Source: Diphasiastrum complanatum (taxonomy: Eukaryota; Streptophyta; Lycopodiopsida; Lycopodiales; Lycopodiaceae). Taken from it: 64,000 bases of DNA. The notes beneath the pieces were generated by a model. It did no database searches, was not told where the DNA came from, and saw only the letters and a program-made list of their open reading frames with translations. A program made the translations under genes and the position numbers. Positions within the stretch are counted from its first letter, which is position 1; every line of letters begins with the position of its first letter. Positions 1-12,475 of the stretch are shown here, one piece after another. Location of the stretch: contig CM055104.1 in NCBI GenBank assembly GCA_029204225.1, positions 19,871,761-19,935,760 of the forward strand. Reading direction: 5' to 3'.

Positions 1-293
1 CCCTAGCATTCTATACCTACTTTCTAATTCACTTGTATCTAATTTAGAAAGGGGAAGACCAATATTTGTCTTAGGCATCTTAAAATTGTATAGAGGACCT
101 AAAGCATTAAGATATGTGTTTAACAATTGGTCATACTATACATATACATGAGTATTTACAAAGGCAAGTGCAAGGGGTATAGGAAGTAATATAGATAAAC
201 CACTTAAAGATTGTCATTTAAAATCGATTTGACCTTTAAATTTACAAAACCATTTAAAATTAAAGTGGCAAAAATAAGGATAGATGAAAGCTC
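1..293. other. Unassigned left edge
   Basis: I see no recognisable gene or repeat boundary here. The stretch is AT-rich and leads into the copia fragment whose zinc knuckle begins near 294. Part of it may be decayed gag coding sequence of that element, but no gag motif can be read and the frame is interrupted. Confidence 0.3.
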
Positions 294-1076
294 AAGTACT
301 TCTATTGTGGCATCAAAGGACACTTTGCAAGTGAGTGCTACAAGAAGAAGAGAGATCAAGGAGACAAGCAAGGTAATCTTACTCTTGATGAGGATGGTTT
401 GGATGTTCAAGATGCAAATGATGATGCTTTTGTGATGTCTTCATGTATGCTTGCTAATGATGGAGATCTAGATCCTTGGTGGATTGATAGTGGAGCAAGT
501 TTATACATGACTTTTCACAAAGAGTATTTCACTTCTTTGTTGGCATATGGAGATGACAAGAGGGTGATCTACACGACCAATGATGGTGAGTGTGCAATCA
601 AAGGGATTGGCACAATTCATGTTTCTCTCTCTACAAATAGGAATGTTCATTTGGAGGATGTCTTGTTTATTCCATCTATTACCAAGAATTTGCTTAGTGT
701 GAGTCAAATGCTAAGTAAAGGCCTCAAGGTTGAGTTTGATGGAAATGCTTGTATGATCAAAAGGAAGGATGTCTTGATTGGAAAAGGTAAAAGACAAGGG
801 AAGTTGTTCAAACTAGATGCTTGTGTTATTGCTAGCCAAGTTGCATGTGTTGCAAGAGAGCAAATACCTATTCAAGAGGTTTGGCATAAAAGGATGGGAC
901 ACCTCAACTTCAAGTCATTGGAAGTAATGGCTAGAAAGAAGGTTGTGATAGGTCTTCCAAGTTTCTTAAGTGGAATCAGTCATTGTTTTGAGACTTGTGC
1001 TTTGTCTAAGTCACATAGACTAACTTATACTAGATCTACATCTAGATCTACAAAGCCTTTTCAACTTGTACATTAG
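294..1076 (+). pseudogene. Copia gag end, protease and pre-integrase domain (N)
   Basis: The retroviral-type zinc knuckle lies at about 297-341 and reads YFYCGIKGHFASEC, so the first cysteine of CX2CX4HX4C is tyrosine (TAC instead of TGC). The aspartic protease active site WWIDSGAS follows at about 478-500. The pre-integrase domain has VWHKRMGHLN near 880-910 and a later CX2C-like pair, of which one cysteine is visible in FETC. The frame then meets a TAG stop at 1074-1076, where the related element F continues into integrase. In an intact copia element these domains form one polyprotein in the virus-like particle. Here the knuckle and the stop argue against function. Confidence 0.8.
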
Positions 1077-2000
1077 GATATTCATGGATTTACTACAATT
1101 AGCAATAGTGGAACTAAGATGTATGTAACTTTCATTGATGATTCTAGTAGATTTTGTTGGGTCTACCTAATAAAGAGCAAAGATGAAGAGTATGATGTCT
1201 TTTTGAAGTTCAAGAATTCAAGGGAGAACCAGTTTTCCACAAGGATCAAGTGCTTAAGGAGTGACGATGGTGGTGAGTACATATCTACCAAGTTCAAGGC
1301 CTTTTGTGATGAGCATTGGGATCAAGAGGGAGTATACAACATCAAGGACCCCACAACAAAATGGAGTGGCTGAAAGGAAGAATAGGACTTTTTGTGAAAG
1401 TGCTAAAGCCATGAGGTTAAGTGCTACTCTTGATAAACCATTTTGGGATCAAGCTTTGTTGTGTGCCAATTTCTTGTGCAATAGGTGGCCGATTGCTACT
1501 TTGGATGGAAGGACACCTTTTGAGATGTTATTCAAGAGGAGGCCGAGTGTCAACTTTCTAAGAACTTTTGGATGCACATATTGTGTCAACATTACTCTTG
1601 ATGATAGGACCAAGGAGGATCCATCTTCAAAGAAAGGTATTTTTGTTGGATATAGTGAGGTGAGTAAAGCCTACAAGGTTTACATTCCTTCTACTAACAA
1701 AGTGATTGTTGGTAGATCTAGAGATGTCATTTTTGATGAGGAGAACATTCCAAAAGTATCTTCAAGCATTATTGATGGTGATGTGGATGGATCTAACATT
1801 CTTGATGTTGATGTAAAGGATCCTACTTTACATGGTGATGATGATGGACCTTCATCAAGTCAAAAGCCAAGGAGAACATCAAAGGAAAGACAAGTACCTT
1901 CAAGGCTCACATATGATGACAAGGGTAAGCAAGTAGTTTCTGGAAATTATGTTGTCTTCTTTTCCTCTTTTGATGAACCTACTATTGGAAAGTGGTGTTG
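1077..2000 (+). pseudogene. Copia integrase remnant (N)
   Basis: Integrase core sequence continues in two frames. The first (about 1119-1340) carries the FIDDSSRFCW segment and the second catalytic aspartate in RSDDGGEY. A frameshift near 1310-1345 moves to the frame that holds the catalytic glutamate in NGVAERKNRT, followed by the RTFGC and FVGYS segments typical of the copia integrase C-terminal part. The first catalytic aspartate region around 1077-1085 follows the in-frame stop and reads DIHG. Coding similarity ends near 1990 before any reverse transcriptase. Confidence 0.8.
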
Positions 2001-2183
2001 TGAAGATAGGTCTAGCTCGAAAAGAAACGAATGTTTAGAAAGAAATCTTTTCGTGCATGGCAGAATAAACTATCTTTTTCTTTCACAATGCATGACTACG
2101 CCTATCAATTTCAAACAAAACAATAGTGATAGAAGTCACGTTTGACTTTATAGTAACTAACTTTGAGATCGTCAATACTGTAG

Positions 2184-3282
<1,099 letters not shown>

Positions 3283-4284
3283 TGTAGGAAAAATAGTAAA
3301 AATTCTTCCACTGAGAACATGATGAAAGTTTGAATAAATCAAACTAATATCAGTGTCTTCAATCGGGTTTGTTTTTTATCTATGTACTAATAGAACAATA
3401 TTTACCTTGATTGAATTAGCGTGCGAAAATAATATGCGAAAATAAGAGACAACTTAAGACAATTTTAAACAAACAAAAACTATTGATCAAAAATGAATTT
3501 ATAATTCTGAATCTGAATCAGTACACATCTCTTGTTGTATTATCTCATTGTTGTGTCTCTGATTGAATGAGTCTGAGAGTCTCTTCAGTGTGAGTTGTTT
3601 TACAACGAGTAGTGCACATGTATTTATATTGCTATAGGACAGGTCTTTTGGCCTTTTAATTATAGGCCTTTGGCCTCATAATTTTGTAATAGTAGATCCA
3701 ACTATTTACGATGGTTGATATTCAAATAGACACTCTGTTTCTAGGGTCGAATAATTTTTGTTCGTGAATATTTCGCGACAGTCTGTCTCTTCATTACAGC
3801 TTCGTGTTTCGCGAATATTTTGTGACACTTGTCTCTTCATGACAGTAGACAGATATGAGCTTGAAGAAGAATTCAGAATATTTTGTGAATTGTTCATGAC
3901 AATTTGCGACAGGTGAGCTTTGAACAAGAAACAAAATATTTTGCGACAAGATTATGTTCACGAATCTTTCGGACTTCAACAAGAAACCATGAGCTTCTAC
4001 AAGAAACTGTTTCACAAATCTTTTGCAAATCTTTGAACAAGAAACAGAATATTTTGTGATAAGATTCTGTTTGCAAATCTTTTGAGCTTCAACAAGAAAC
4101 CACGAGCTTCTACAAGAAACTGTTTTGCGAATCTTTCGAGTTTCAAGCAAGATAAAATTCACGAATCTTTCGAGGTTGATCACGAATAAAAATGTTTCGA
4201 GTTCGCATTTGTTTCTCATCCGTTGTCAAGTAAACTGTGCACTTTGTTTATAGAATTGAGATCTGTCTGATCAGGTGTTCTACA
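3283..4284 (-). repeat. 3' LTR of copia A
   Basis: It begins TGTAGGAAAAATAG and ends GGTGTTCTACA. It pairs with 7904-8881. Inside, near 3920-4150, a unit of roughly 115 bases is tandemly repeated about twice; the unit contains AACAAGAAACCA and GAGCTTCTACAAGAAACTG. The other LTR has the same internal duplication near 8530-8745, so the duplication predates insertion. Confidence 0.9.
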
Positions 4285-4300
4285 GCTCCCTCTCAAAGTG
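4285..4300 (-). promoter_or_regulatory. Polypurine tract of copia A
   Basis: On the minus strand a purine run (TTTGAGAGGGAGC) sits directly before the TGTAGAACACC start of the 3' LTR. This is the position at which plus-strand DNA synthesis is primed in LTR retrotransposons. Confidence 0.75.
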
Positions 4301-5790
4301 GGCAATTGGATTAACCCCAATCTTCTTCGCTGCTTCTCGAACAAAGCTTTACTGAGTCGCTTTGTAAAGATATCAGCTGTCATTTCCTCTGTGGGTATGA
4401 AGATTGTCTTCAGTATCTTCTTCTCGACTAAGTCCTGAATAACATGATACTTGATAGCTATGTATTTCATTTTCAAGTGAAATACAAGATCTTTCATAAG
4501 ATAGATTGCTGAAGTGTTATTCATTAACAAGACATAAGGTTCAGAAATAGATTCATCAAATCCTTCCAACATCTGTTTGATTCAGATCAGTTCGTTTGCC
4601 ATCTTGGCTGTTGCTACATATTTCGCTTCACAAGAAGATTGAGCTAATGTTATTTGCTTCTTGCTTATCCAGAGTATGGCTGCGTCAGATACTAGAGTAC
4701 AACCTCCTGAAATACTTTTGCATGGATGCCCAGCTTGCGTCACTGTAAGATTCAATGTGAAATCCAGCTTCCTTCGAATAACATAGTCTATAGTCATTCG
4801 TTTCCTGGAGATATTGTAGTACCCTTTTCGCCAACTTCCAATGTAATGATCTTGGGTTGTGATTATATTGGCTCAACTTGTATACTGCAAATGCTATATC
4901 AGGTCAGGTGTTGTTTTCTAGATATAACAATGATCGAATCAGCCTACGATAGGGTGTATTGGCCATTCGCTTCTCTTCCTCGAGAGTCTGCGGACAATCT
5001 GTCTTCCTCAGTATTGTTCCAAGTATCATGGGAGTAATCACACCTTTGCATTCGAGCATGTTGAAGTCTTCAATGATCTTTTTAGTATACTTTTGTTGGT
5101 GAAGATACAACTTACCACCTTCAAAGTCTCTTTGGATCTACAAGCCTAGATAGATTTTTGCTTCTCCTAGGTCAGCGATCTCAAATATTCCAGAAATGTC
5201 TCTTTTGACATCTGAAATTAACTTACCTCTTCTTGAGAAGATAAGTGTGTCATCAACATAGACAACTAGGATGATTATTTCATTTTGGACATGCTTGATA
5301 TAGACATTAAATTCAGCAAATAGAGGTTTGAAGCCTAAGGAACGTAGTGCTTCATCCTTCTTTCTATAAAATTGTCTTGCTGCTTGTTTCAGACCATAAA
5401 TGTTTTTATTCATGTGACATCCGTATTCTGGATATTCTTGGCTTAAAAAACCAAGTGGTTGGTCCATGAATAAGTCTCCTTCCAATTCTACGTGCAAGAA
5501 AGCAGTCTTCTCATTCACAATATGGATTTTCATATCATGAGCCACTGCATACGCGAATAACAAGCGAATTGATGTATGTTTGACTACCGGTGAGAATATA
5601 TCAATGTAGTCGATTCCATACTTCTGTTTTAGCAACTAACCTTGCTTTGTATCTGATGTTTTCTCCATCAAGACCAATTTTGATCTTGTAGATCCACTTG
5701 CATTTGACTGATTTTCTGCCATCAAGTATTGGTACAAGTGTCCATACGTTGTTCTTATACATGGATGACATTTCGTCCTCCATTGCTTGA
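4301..5790 (-). pseudogene. Copia reverse transcriptase and RNase H (A)
   Basis: Reading right to left, the reverse transcriptase starts around 5783 with a CKWIYKIK segment, continues through the region with FSPVVKHTSIRLL, and carries the catalytic YVDDTLIFS box near 5255. RNase H follows below about 4800 with SCEAKYVA, then a segment reading LMNNTSAIYL where the usual catalytic CDN has become MNN, and ends with ADIFTKRLS near 4360. At least five frame changes or stops break the frame between 5790 and 4300. It is not functional. Confidence 0.85.
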
Positions 5791-6975
5791 ATCCAGCAAT
5801 TTTATCTAGTCCATCAACAGCTTCCTCGAATATATGAGGTTCGTCAAAGAAACCACAAAATTCGATGGCTGTATTAAAAACATCCTGACCATACCCTTTT
5901 GGTGGTTTTCGTTGTTTGTTAGCTCTTCTCACAGTCTGTTCAAGTTTCGAATTCGATTTTGATTCGACCTTGTCTGCTGAAATTCGAACTGGTAATTTGA
6001 GTCTATCAGGTACTCGATCTTGACCTCCCTCTGAATCTGGTAATTTGCTTTCATCTTCTATTTGTTCTACTTCTGTCGTCGTTGGTAGCTCATAAAAGTT
6101 TTTGAGAATTTCATAGCCGACTAGATCACTATCTGCTATGTATTTCGACTCATCAAATTTAACATCTCGAATAACTTTTATTCTGCCAGTTTTGGGTACA
6201 TAGACATGATAATATGACGAATGTAACTCGAATCCTACTAGAAAACCTTGTTCTATCTTTTCATCGAGTTTCTTTCTCGGTTTGTTCGGTATGCGCATAT
6301 ACACTGCGCATCCGAATGTCCGAACATGTGCTAGATTTGGCTTCGATTTCCACCATATCTCATGAGGAGTTTTATTCGGTATTCGAGATTTCAAAATACG
6401 ATTGTGTAGATAATTTGATGTAGCCACTACTTTTGCCCACAACTATTTTGGTTCTTTTGCATGAGCCATCATACACCTAGCAGCTTCCATAAGTGTACGA
6501 TTCTTTTGTTCAACTATTCCATTGTGTTGAGGTGTGTATGATACAGACTTCGTATGCATAATACCTCAATCAGTGTAGTAAGCTTTGAATTCATTGGAAA
6601 TGTACTCACCTCCACAATTTGTGCGAATCTGCTTCAACTTATTGCATGTCTGCTTCTCAGCCCAATTCATATACTCGAACGAATTTCTTGAAAGCTTCAG
6701 ATTTTGTACGTATAAAGTATATCACATTGAACTTTCTAAAATCATCAATAAACATTATGAAGTACTTTGCATCACCCAATGACAATACTCCAAATGGTCC
6801 ACAAATATCTGAATGCATAACTTCAAGTACCTTAGTTGCTTTATAAACATCCTTACTGAAAGGGTCACAGGTAGTTCGAATATCTCTACTTTTGATTTCG
6901 ACTCCTTTAATTCTCTGACTTTTGTTGGCTTGGTACAAGGCTTCCATGTTCATGTGATCTGATCTTTTGCATCTG
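5791..6975 (-). pseudogene. Copia pre-integrase and integrase (A)
   Basis: The pre-integrase segment HMNMEALYQ (about 6950) runs into integrase with the first catalytic aspartate in VMHSDICGPF. The second aspartate region reads RTNCGGEY near 6605-6625, so the catalytic Asp is Asn. The glutamate motif NGIVEQKNRT is present but lies in a disrupted frame near 6480-6530. The C-terminal part (6442-5800) keeps RTFGCAVYMR and FLVGFELHSSYYHVY. Stops occur near 6445 and 6565. Confidence 0.8.
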
Positions 6976-7730
6976 TTGCAGATCTTCTTAACACCAGAAT
7001 TTTTTTTTTTGTTTTCCAGATTGTTGATCATTTGTCTTAGACTCGTTCTTTTTAGACGACTCCCTCTTAAACTTAGACTTTTTAGAAGATTCATTTTTCT
7101 GAGTAAATAGAGCATTTTCGAAATCACCATTGTCGTCATAGCGTTCACGAACTTCTACTTCCTTTTTTACTTCGTCTATTGTTTTTTAAAATGTCATTGT
7201 TGCATCTTTCACCAATAAGGTTCGAGTTGTGTGGAATGACCTGGGTAGGGCTCGAAGAAAATAACTAAGTTGTTTTTCCTTTCAACTTAAATTTTTTGTG
7301 TCATAATTCTGCAAAAAAAAATAAACAGGTCTTTTATCTTTCATACAAATGTGTTCAAGTCTTTGTCGTCCCACTGTAGGTAAGCTAATTGGTCTTCCAA
7401 GAACATGATTTGATTACAAGATTGAGTCTCATTCTTGGTTTGCAATTCTTCCCATAAATCTTTTGCGTTCGAAATTGATGTAAGATCTAGCATTATATTG
7501 TCATGCACCGAAGACGCAATAATTGCTATAACTTTGTCATTTCTCAAACTCCATTCTCGAAGTTCTTTGCCAGGAGTAGCTAATGACTTATCCTCTATTG
7601 GTTCTACCCATTGTCAAAGACCTTCGCCCTTCAATATGAGTGCAGTCTTTAATTTTCAAATCAAATAGTTTGAACCTTTTGGATCCAAGATCGTAGTGAT
7701 CTTAGCCTGAATATTGCTGATTGATGACAT
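6960..7730 (-). pseudogene. Copia gag (A), fused to pre-integrase by a deletion
   Basis: A gag-like frame begins at an ATG at 7730 (MSSISNIQAKI) and continues through SLRNDKVIAIIASSVHDNI (7547-7480), with a stop near 7658 and a break near 7340. The zinc knuckle CNRCKRSDH near 6960-6975 is cut after its histidine and joins straight to the pre-integrase domain. The segment that should hold the rest of the knuckle and the whole protease is absent. The related element K in this window keeps both. Confidence 0.7.
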
Positions 7731-7828
7731 TTTCTATTTTTTGAATAACTCCAGATACAGCTTGTTGATGGATGTATGAAGAATACTGAGAGGGGTTTGA
7801 AGATACCACTATATTGACTCTGTATATT

Positions 7829-7908
7829 CTGATACCACTGTATCAGCACTAATTCGCTCTGATACCACTGTATCAGCTTTGATCTTGTACGTTCTGATAC
7901 CACTGTAT
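7829..7908 (-). promoter_or_regulatory. Primer binding site of copia A, three tandem copies
   Basis: The sequence CTGATACCACTGTAT occurs exactly three times, at 7829, 7859 and 7894. The last copy touches the 5' LTR, which starts at 7904. On minus it reads TGGTATCAG, the primer site complementary to the 3' end of initiator tRNA-Met used by plant copia elements. A fourth, weaker copy (GATACCACTATAT) lies near 7802. The spacers are 15-20 bases and differ from one another. Confidence 0.85.
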
Positions 7909-8881
7909 GAAAAATAGTAAAAATTCTTTCACATAGAACACGATGAAAGTTTGAATAAATCAAACTAATATCAGTGTCATCAATTGGGTTTGTTTCTGAT
8001 CTATGTACTAATAGAACAATATTTACCTTGATTGAATTAGTGTGTAGAAATAATATGAACTTAAGACAATTTTAGACAAACATAAACTATTGATCAAAAA
8101 CGAATTTATAATTCTGAATCTGAATCAGTATACATCTCTTGCTATCTTATCTCGTTGTTGTGTCTTTGATTGAATGAGTCTGAGAGTCTCTTCAGTGTGA
8201 GTTGTTTTACAACAAGTAGTGCACATGTATTTATATTGCTACAGGACAGGTCTTTTGGCCTTTTAATTACAGGTCTTTTGGCCTTTTAGTTTTGTAATAG
8301 TAGATCTAATCATTTACGACGGTTGATATTCAAATAGACGCTATGTTTCCAGGGTCGAATAATTTTTGTTCGCGAATATTTCATGACAGTTTGTCTCTTC
8401 GTTATAGCTTCGTGTTTCGCAAATATTTCGCAACACTTGTCTCTTCGCGATAGTAGACATATATGAGCATGAAGAAGAATCCAAAATATTTCGCAAATTG
8501 TTTGCAACAATCTACGACAGGTGAGCTTTGAACAAGAAACGGAATATTTTGCAACAAGATTTTGTTCACAAATCTTTCGAGGTTCAACAAGAAACCACGA
8601 GCTTCTACAAGAAACTGTTTCACGAATCTTTGAACAAGAAACAAAATATTTCGCGACAAGATTCTGTTTGCGAATCTTTCGAGCTCCAACAAGAAACCAC
8701 AAGCTTTTACAATAAACAATTTTGCGAATCTTTCGAGTTTCAAGCAAGATAAAATTCACAAATCCTTCGAGGTTGATCAAGAATAGAAATGTTTCAAGTT
8801 CGCATTCGTTTCTCATCCTTTGTCAAGTACACTGCGCACTTTGTTAGTAGAATCGAGATCTGTCTGATCAGGTGTTCTACA
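7904..8881 (-). repeat. 5' LTR of copia A
   Basis: It begins TGTATGAAAAATAG and ends GGTGTTCTACA. It aligns with 3283-4284 throughout, including the TTGGCCTTTTAATTA segment and the internal 115-base duplication. The two LTRs differ at many scattered positions, many of them C/T or G/A, which suggests an old insertion. Confidence 0.9.
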
Positions 8882-8886
8882 AAATA

Positions 8887-8907
8887 ATCCAACACTCCCC
8901 CTTAATC
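8887..8907 (-). promoter_or_regulatory. LTR tip and polypurine tract of copia B
   Basis: Bases 8887-8894 (ATCCAACA) are the last bases of the LTR of B, displaced by element A. The minus strand then reads ATTAAGGGGGAG directly before TGTTGGAT, the classic copia polypurine tract. Element G has the same arrangement at 26641-26662. Confidence 0.85.
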
Positions 8908-9021
8908 TGAATCTTTAAATGCCTTGACTTTCAAACTTAGTTATACACAAAATCTTCTATGTGACTCCAAACTTAATACTTTAGTAAAAACATCTGTTGT
9001 CATATCTTGCATTCTGTAGTA

Positions 9022-10720
9022 CTACAATCTGACCTCTTCATTGAGAACTTTGCTTCTAATGCAATGATACTTCAGCTCAATGTGCTTACTCTTGGAATGA
9101 AATATAGGGTTGGCTGATAAAGCGATGACACTTTGATTATCACAAAATAATGTCATCGAAGCATATTGATTCAGACCAATATCTGAGAGTAAATTTCTCA
9201 ACCAAATTGCTTCCTTTGTAGCTTGATAGGCTGTGATATACTCTGATTCAGTGGAAGATAGATCTATTGAAGATTGCTTGCGACTGTTCCAGGAAATTGG
9301 ACTATTGTTGAGGAAGAAAGTAAATCCGAAAGTAGATTTACGAGTGTCTACATCTCCTACCCAACTTGCATTTGTATAACCACTAAGTAAATTGAGTTTG
9401 TCGTTGCTGACTACTCCATAACAAATGCAAAAGTCCATAGTAACTCGAAGATATCTCATGACTCTGTTAAGAGTCTTCCAATGTGTTATACTAGGGTTAG
9501 TCATATATTAACTGAGAGAACTGACTGCAAAAGTTATGTCTGGCCTAGTACAGATCATCGCGTACATAAGAGATCCTATAATAGAATGATAAGGATACTC
9601 ACGCATCTGTTGTTTCTCATGAATTGTTTGGGAACACTGGTCCTTTCACAATTTGAGTTCTGGTTTCATTGGTGAGAGAGCTAACTTGCAATTAATCAGA
9701 TTATATCTTACTAACATGTTGTAGATGTACTTATGTTGTGTAATGTAAAGCAACTTCAGCTTTCTGTCTCTGTGGATTTGAATACCAAGGTAGAAATGAG
9801 CCTCTCCCAGATTGGTCATGTCGAATTCAGAAGATAGCATTGTCTTGGCCTCTTTTATCAGATCAGTACTGTTGCTGAAAAGCAATGTATCATCCATGTA
9901 TAAAGTGATAATGATAAAAGACTATTGCACTGCTTTGAAGAAAACGTTTGATTTTGAAGATCCAGGTGTGTAGTCGTGATCAGTAAGAAAAGTATTGGTC
10001 CTTTGAAACCATGCTCGAGCAGATTGCTTCAAGCCATCCTTATTGAGTTTACACACATGATTGTGTTTACCCTTGATAATATAACCCTCGAGTTGCACCA
10101 TATAAATGTCTTCTTTGATAACTCCATTGAGATATGTTGTTTGTACATCCATTTAATGTACTTCCAAATCTGCTGCAACAGCAAATGATAGCAAAAGTCG
10201 AATAGAAGAATGCTTGACTACTGGACTGAAAGTCTCAGTGTAATCGACATTGTATACTTGAGAAAATCCTCTGGCTACAAGTCGTGCCTTTTTCCTGTTG
10301 ATGCTTCCATATGCATTGTACTTGACTTTGAAAATCCATTTGCAATCAACTACGTTTCTGTTGGCAGATAATTTGACAATTGTCCATGTTTGGTTCTTGA
10401 TAAGAGATGAATACTCTTTATCCACAGCTTCTTTCCAGAGATCTGAGTCAAGCTGACTGAGTGCCTCTTGGACAGATGTCAGTTCCTGAACAAGATAGGT
10501 TGTAGACTCGTCGATATACTGGTTAGGTGGTCTGCTTGTCCTTGATGATCTTCTGGATAATACAGGAAGCTGATTATTTCCATCATACTGTAGTTGCTGA
10601 TCTGCAACATCATCTTCTGATCCGTCGTTGATTTGTTGTTCCTCAAGAGTAGAGGAACTTGGACCTTCAACAGGAATAGTCGACTTGGGAACTAGAAAGT
10701 TCAAAGTGTCAGGAGAATCT
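9022..10720 (-). pseudogene. Copia reverse transcriptase and RNase H (B)
   Basis: Reverse transcriptase begins near 10440 ([14 protein letters not shown]) and includes [10 protein letters not shown] and [14 protein letters not shown]. The catalytic box is represented by MDDTLLFS at 9897. RNase H (9504-9022) has YTNASWVGDVDTRKST, SSTESEYITAY and the catalytic CDNQSVIAL, and so is nearly complete. Frame breaks occur at about 10152, 9920 and 9646-9505. The segment 10720-10450 is the variable linker between integrase and reverse transcriptase. Confidence 0.85.
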
Positions 10721-11116
10721 GATAGGCGGCTACATGTGGACTGCCCTTTCAAGGTAATGAAGTACTTTGCATCTAGCAATGAAGGAGTTTGTATAGGTCC
10801 ACATATATCTGTATGAACAACATCTAACCGATCGTTTGCAGCAATGTCTATGATCTAAAAAGAATCCTAGTCTGAAGATGCAGCTTTGACAGACAGGGAG
10901 ATCGACCTTACCAGAAGGATAGTCGAGATCAAGAACCATAGATTGTCTAGACATGTTCAAAACATATGCATAATTTAAGTGTCCTAAGCGAGGATGTCAT
11001 AGTAATGCTTTATTGACTAGAGCAGAGGTTCTCAAGGCTTGACTAGACTCAGAATAGCAATGTTCCAATCTATATAAGTAACCATGCCTCTTGCCGAGTG
11101 CAAGGATCTTGAGCAA
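10721..11116 (-). pseudogene. Copia pre-integrase with integrase core deleted (B)
   Basis: The segment reads from LALGKRHGYLYRLE (about 11100) through HPRLGHLNYAYV, with the usual preceding Trp changed to a stop, and then VCQSC of the pre-integrase domain. The first integrase motif VVHTDICGP follows near 10810. Immediately after DAKYFITL the sequence jumps to the integrase/RT linker, so the rest of the integrase core, including two catalytic acids, is gone. Similarity to copia ends at 11116. Confidence 0.75.
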
Positions 11117-12340
11117 TTTTTGAAAAAATTATACAAAAAGAATAGAATGTTTACAGTTACTTACAAGTTTACCATTTGAAATAAATCTGAAGTTGGAAAG
11201 TATATCATCTTGTAGGAGCAATAGTTTCTGGTTGATGTAATTTAGGCTCCAATCATCTTCCACCTCAACACATGTCAAAAGTGCATCATTGTATATTATT
11301 TCAATTTTTTTTCGCTTAGAATGTCTAGTGGCTTCCAAGTCTTGACCGAGTGGCACCCATTTACTCCTATTCTTTTCCATCTTTGATAATGGAAGAAGCT
11401 CAACATTTGTTTTTCTATTTGATAGCAAAAGCACATGGAAGACATTTTAACTTTGCATTCTACTTTTCCATTTAAAATTTTGTCCCAACCTTTATCCATA
11501 AGTTCAAATAATAAATTATCTGATAAAAATTTGCATACAAATATCGTTGGAGTTTTGTGTACATTGACACTTGAAAAAAAATTCACAAATATATTCATAA
11601 AATAAACCAACTTTTTCGAATTGTTTTTAAGCTCGTGCATATCTTTTATAAATTTTTTATATCATTATATAGCTTGCAAATGATTTTGATACTACGACAT
11701 CTAGAGCAACCCATATATCACTTCCAAAACTAGGTAATGGAACTGGAACTATTTGCCCAAAATTTTCTTTTATATCAGGAATGTCCATTGATTAATAAAA
11801 AAAGATTTCACAATCAACAAGATCTTTTGCAGTTCTACCTCTATAATGCAGATGTCCAATATCAGTGTGTACTACATCTAACACACTTGCAAGAGATCCT
11901 ACTTGACTCCCATTCATTTATATTAGATGGATATAAATCTGCAAGAGAGAAATGATCAGGCAACTTTAGTAATAGATGATAAGGAATGACAAAAAAATCA
12001 AAGTATTATAATATATCAATACTCAATTGCTTTTTTTGTGAACTTGACGGTTGAATCCTTGCACATTTATCTCTGAATGCATATATACATGTTGGACTGA
12101 AATTTCAAAATAGATTTTCCTCCTGATGATGTTCTAAAATCCAAAATTCTGCCCTTCCAATAAAATCGAAATGATAGTTTTGTTCTTTTGCTTTTTCGAA
12201 ATGTTCTTTTTGATGATGGATGCATCAGAACCCAAGAGGCTTTTGAATATTTTCTTGGCACCCATAATCCATTGTCATCTTTCTCATTGAAGAGAATCAC
12301 ATAGTCGATTGAGGAACACGACTTTCTTGATTGCGCCATT
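11117..12340 (-). pseudogene. Unrecognised decayed coding-like region
   Basis: I do not recognise this sequence. On minus, an ATG at 12339 opens a frame of 90 codons (MAQSRKSCSSIDYVILFNEK...) rich in Trp, Arg and Lys. Further left are open pieces at 11775-11695 (DIPDIKENFGQIVPVPLPSF), 11640-11296 and 11434-11129. Together they could be exons or frameshifted parts of one captured gene. No copia domain is visible, although copia fragments lie on both sides (B ends at 11116, M begins at about 12690). The start is preceded by duplicated sequence. Function is unknown; it may simply be a gag-side or leader piece of an unfamiliar element. Confidence 0.3.
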
Positions 12341-12475
12341 CATTATGTGTAGGCCAAAATTGATTCAGGAGCACGGCTTTCTTGATTGCGCCATTCGTTA
12401 TGTGTAGGTCAAAATTTGAAACATTGAACTATGAATCTGAGAATATGTGTAGGCAAAAATTTGAAACACTGAACC
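12311..12475 (-). repeat. Short tandem duplication upstream of the unknown reading frame
   Basis: A unit of about 49 bases (starting AGGAACACGACTTTCTTGAT and ending with the GTGTAGGCCAAAAT type of sequence) at 12311-12359 is repeated at 12368-12416 with few changes. A third partial copy of its end (ATGTGTAGG.CAAAAATTTGAAACA) lies at 12441-12475. Confidence 0.8.

Larger units (their letters stand above)
294..2000 (+). mobile_element. Ty1/copia fragment N, truncated at both ends
   Basis: The order is zinc knuckle, protease, GAG pre-integrase, integrase, which is the Ty1/copia order. No LTR and no reverse transcriptase remain. Similarity to the gag-pol of element F in this window is clear up to about 1990, where both have a DKGKQV motif followed by a tyrosine-rich stretch. 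After that the similarity stops abruptly. The 184 bases between 2000 and the LTR of element B at 2184 are unassigned. The fragment is dead: it has stops, a frameshift and a lost knuckle cysteine. Confidence 0.85.
3283..8881 (-). mobile_element. Ty1/copia element A, two LTRs, nested in the LTR of B
   Basis: A is bounded by two LTRs that share sequence from end to end (3283-4284 and 7904-8881), both TG...CA. Flanks 3278-3282 (GAATA) and 8882-8886 (AAATA) differ at one base and look like a decayed 5-base target duplication. Removing A restores the end of the LTR of B. From right to left the interior holds a repeated primer binding site, gag, pre-integrase, integrase, reverse transcriptase, RNase H and a polypurine tract. 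No protease is present. Many stops and frameshifts make it inactive. Confidence 0.9.

Noticed and set aside
7829-7908. tRNA gene
   Set aside because: The repeated sequence matches only the 3' end complement of initiator tRNA-Met; no tRNA body or anticodon arm is present.
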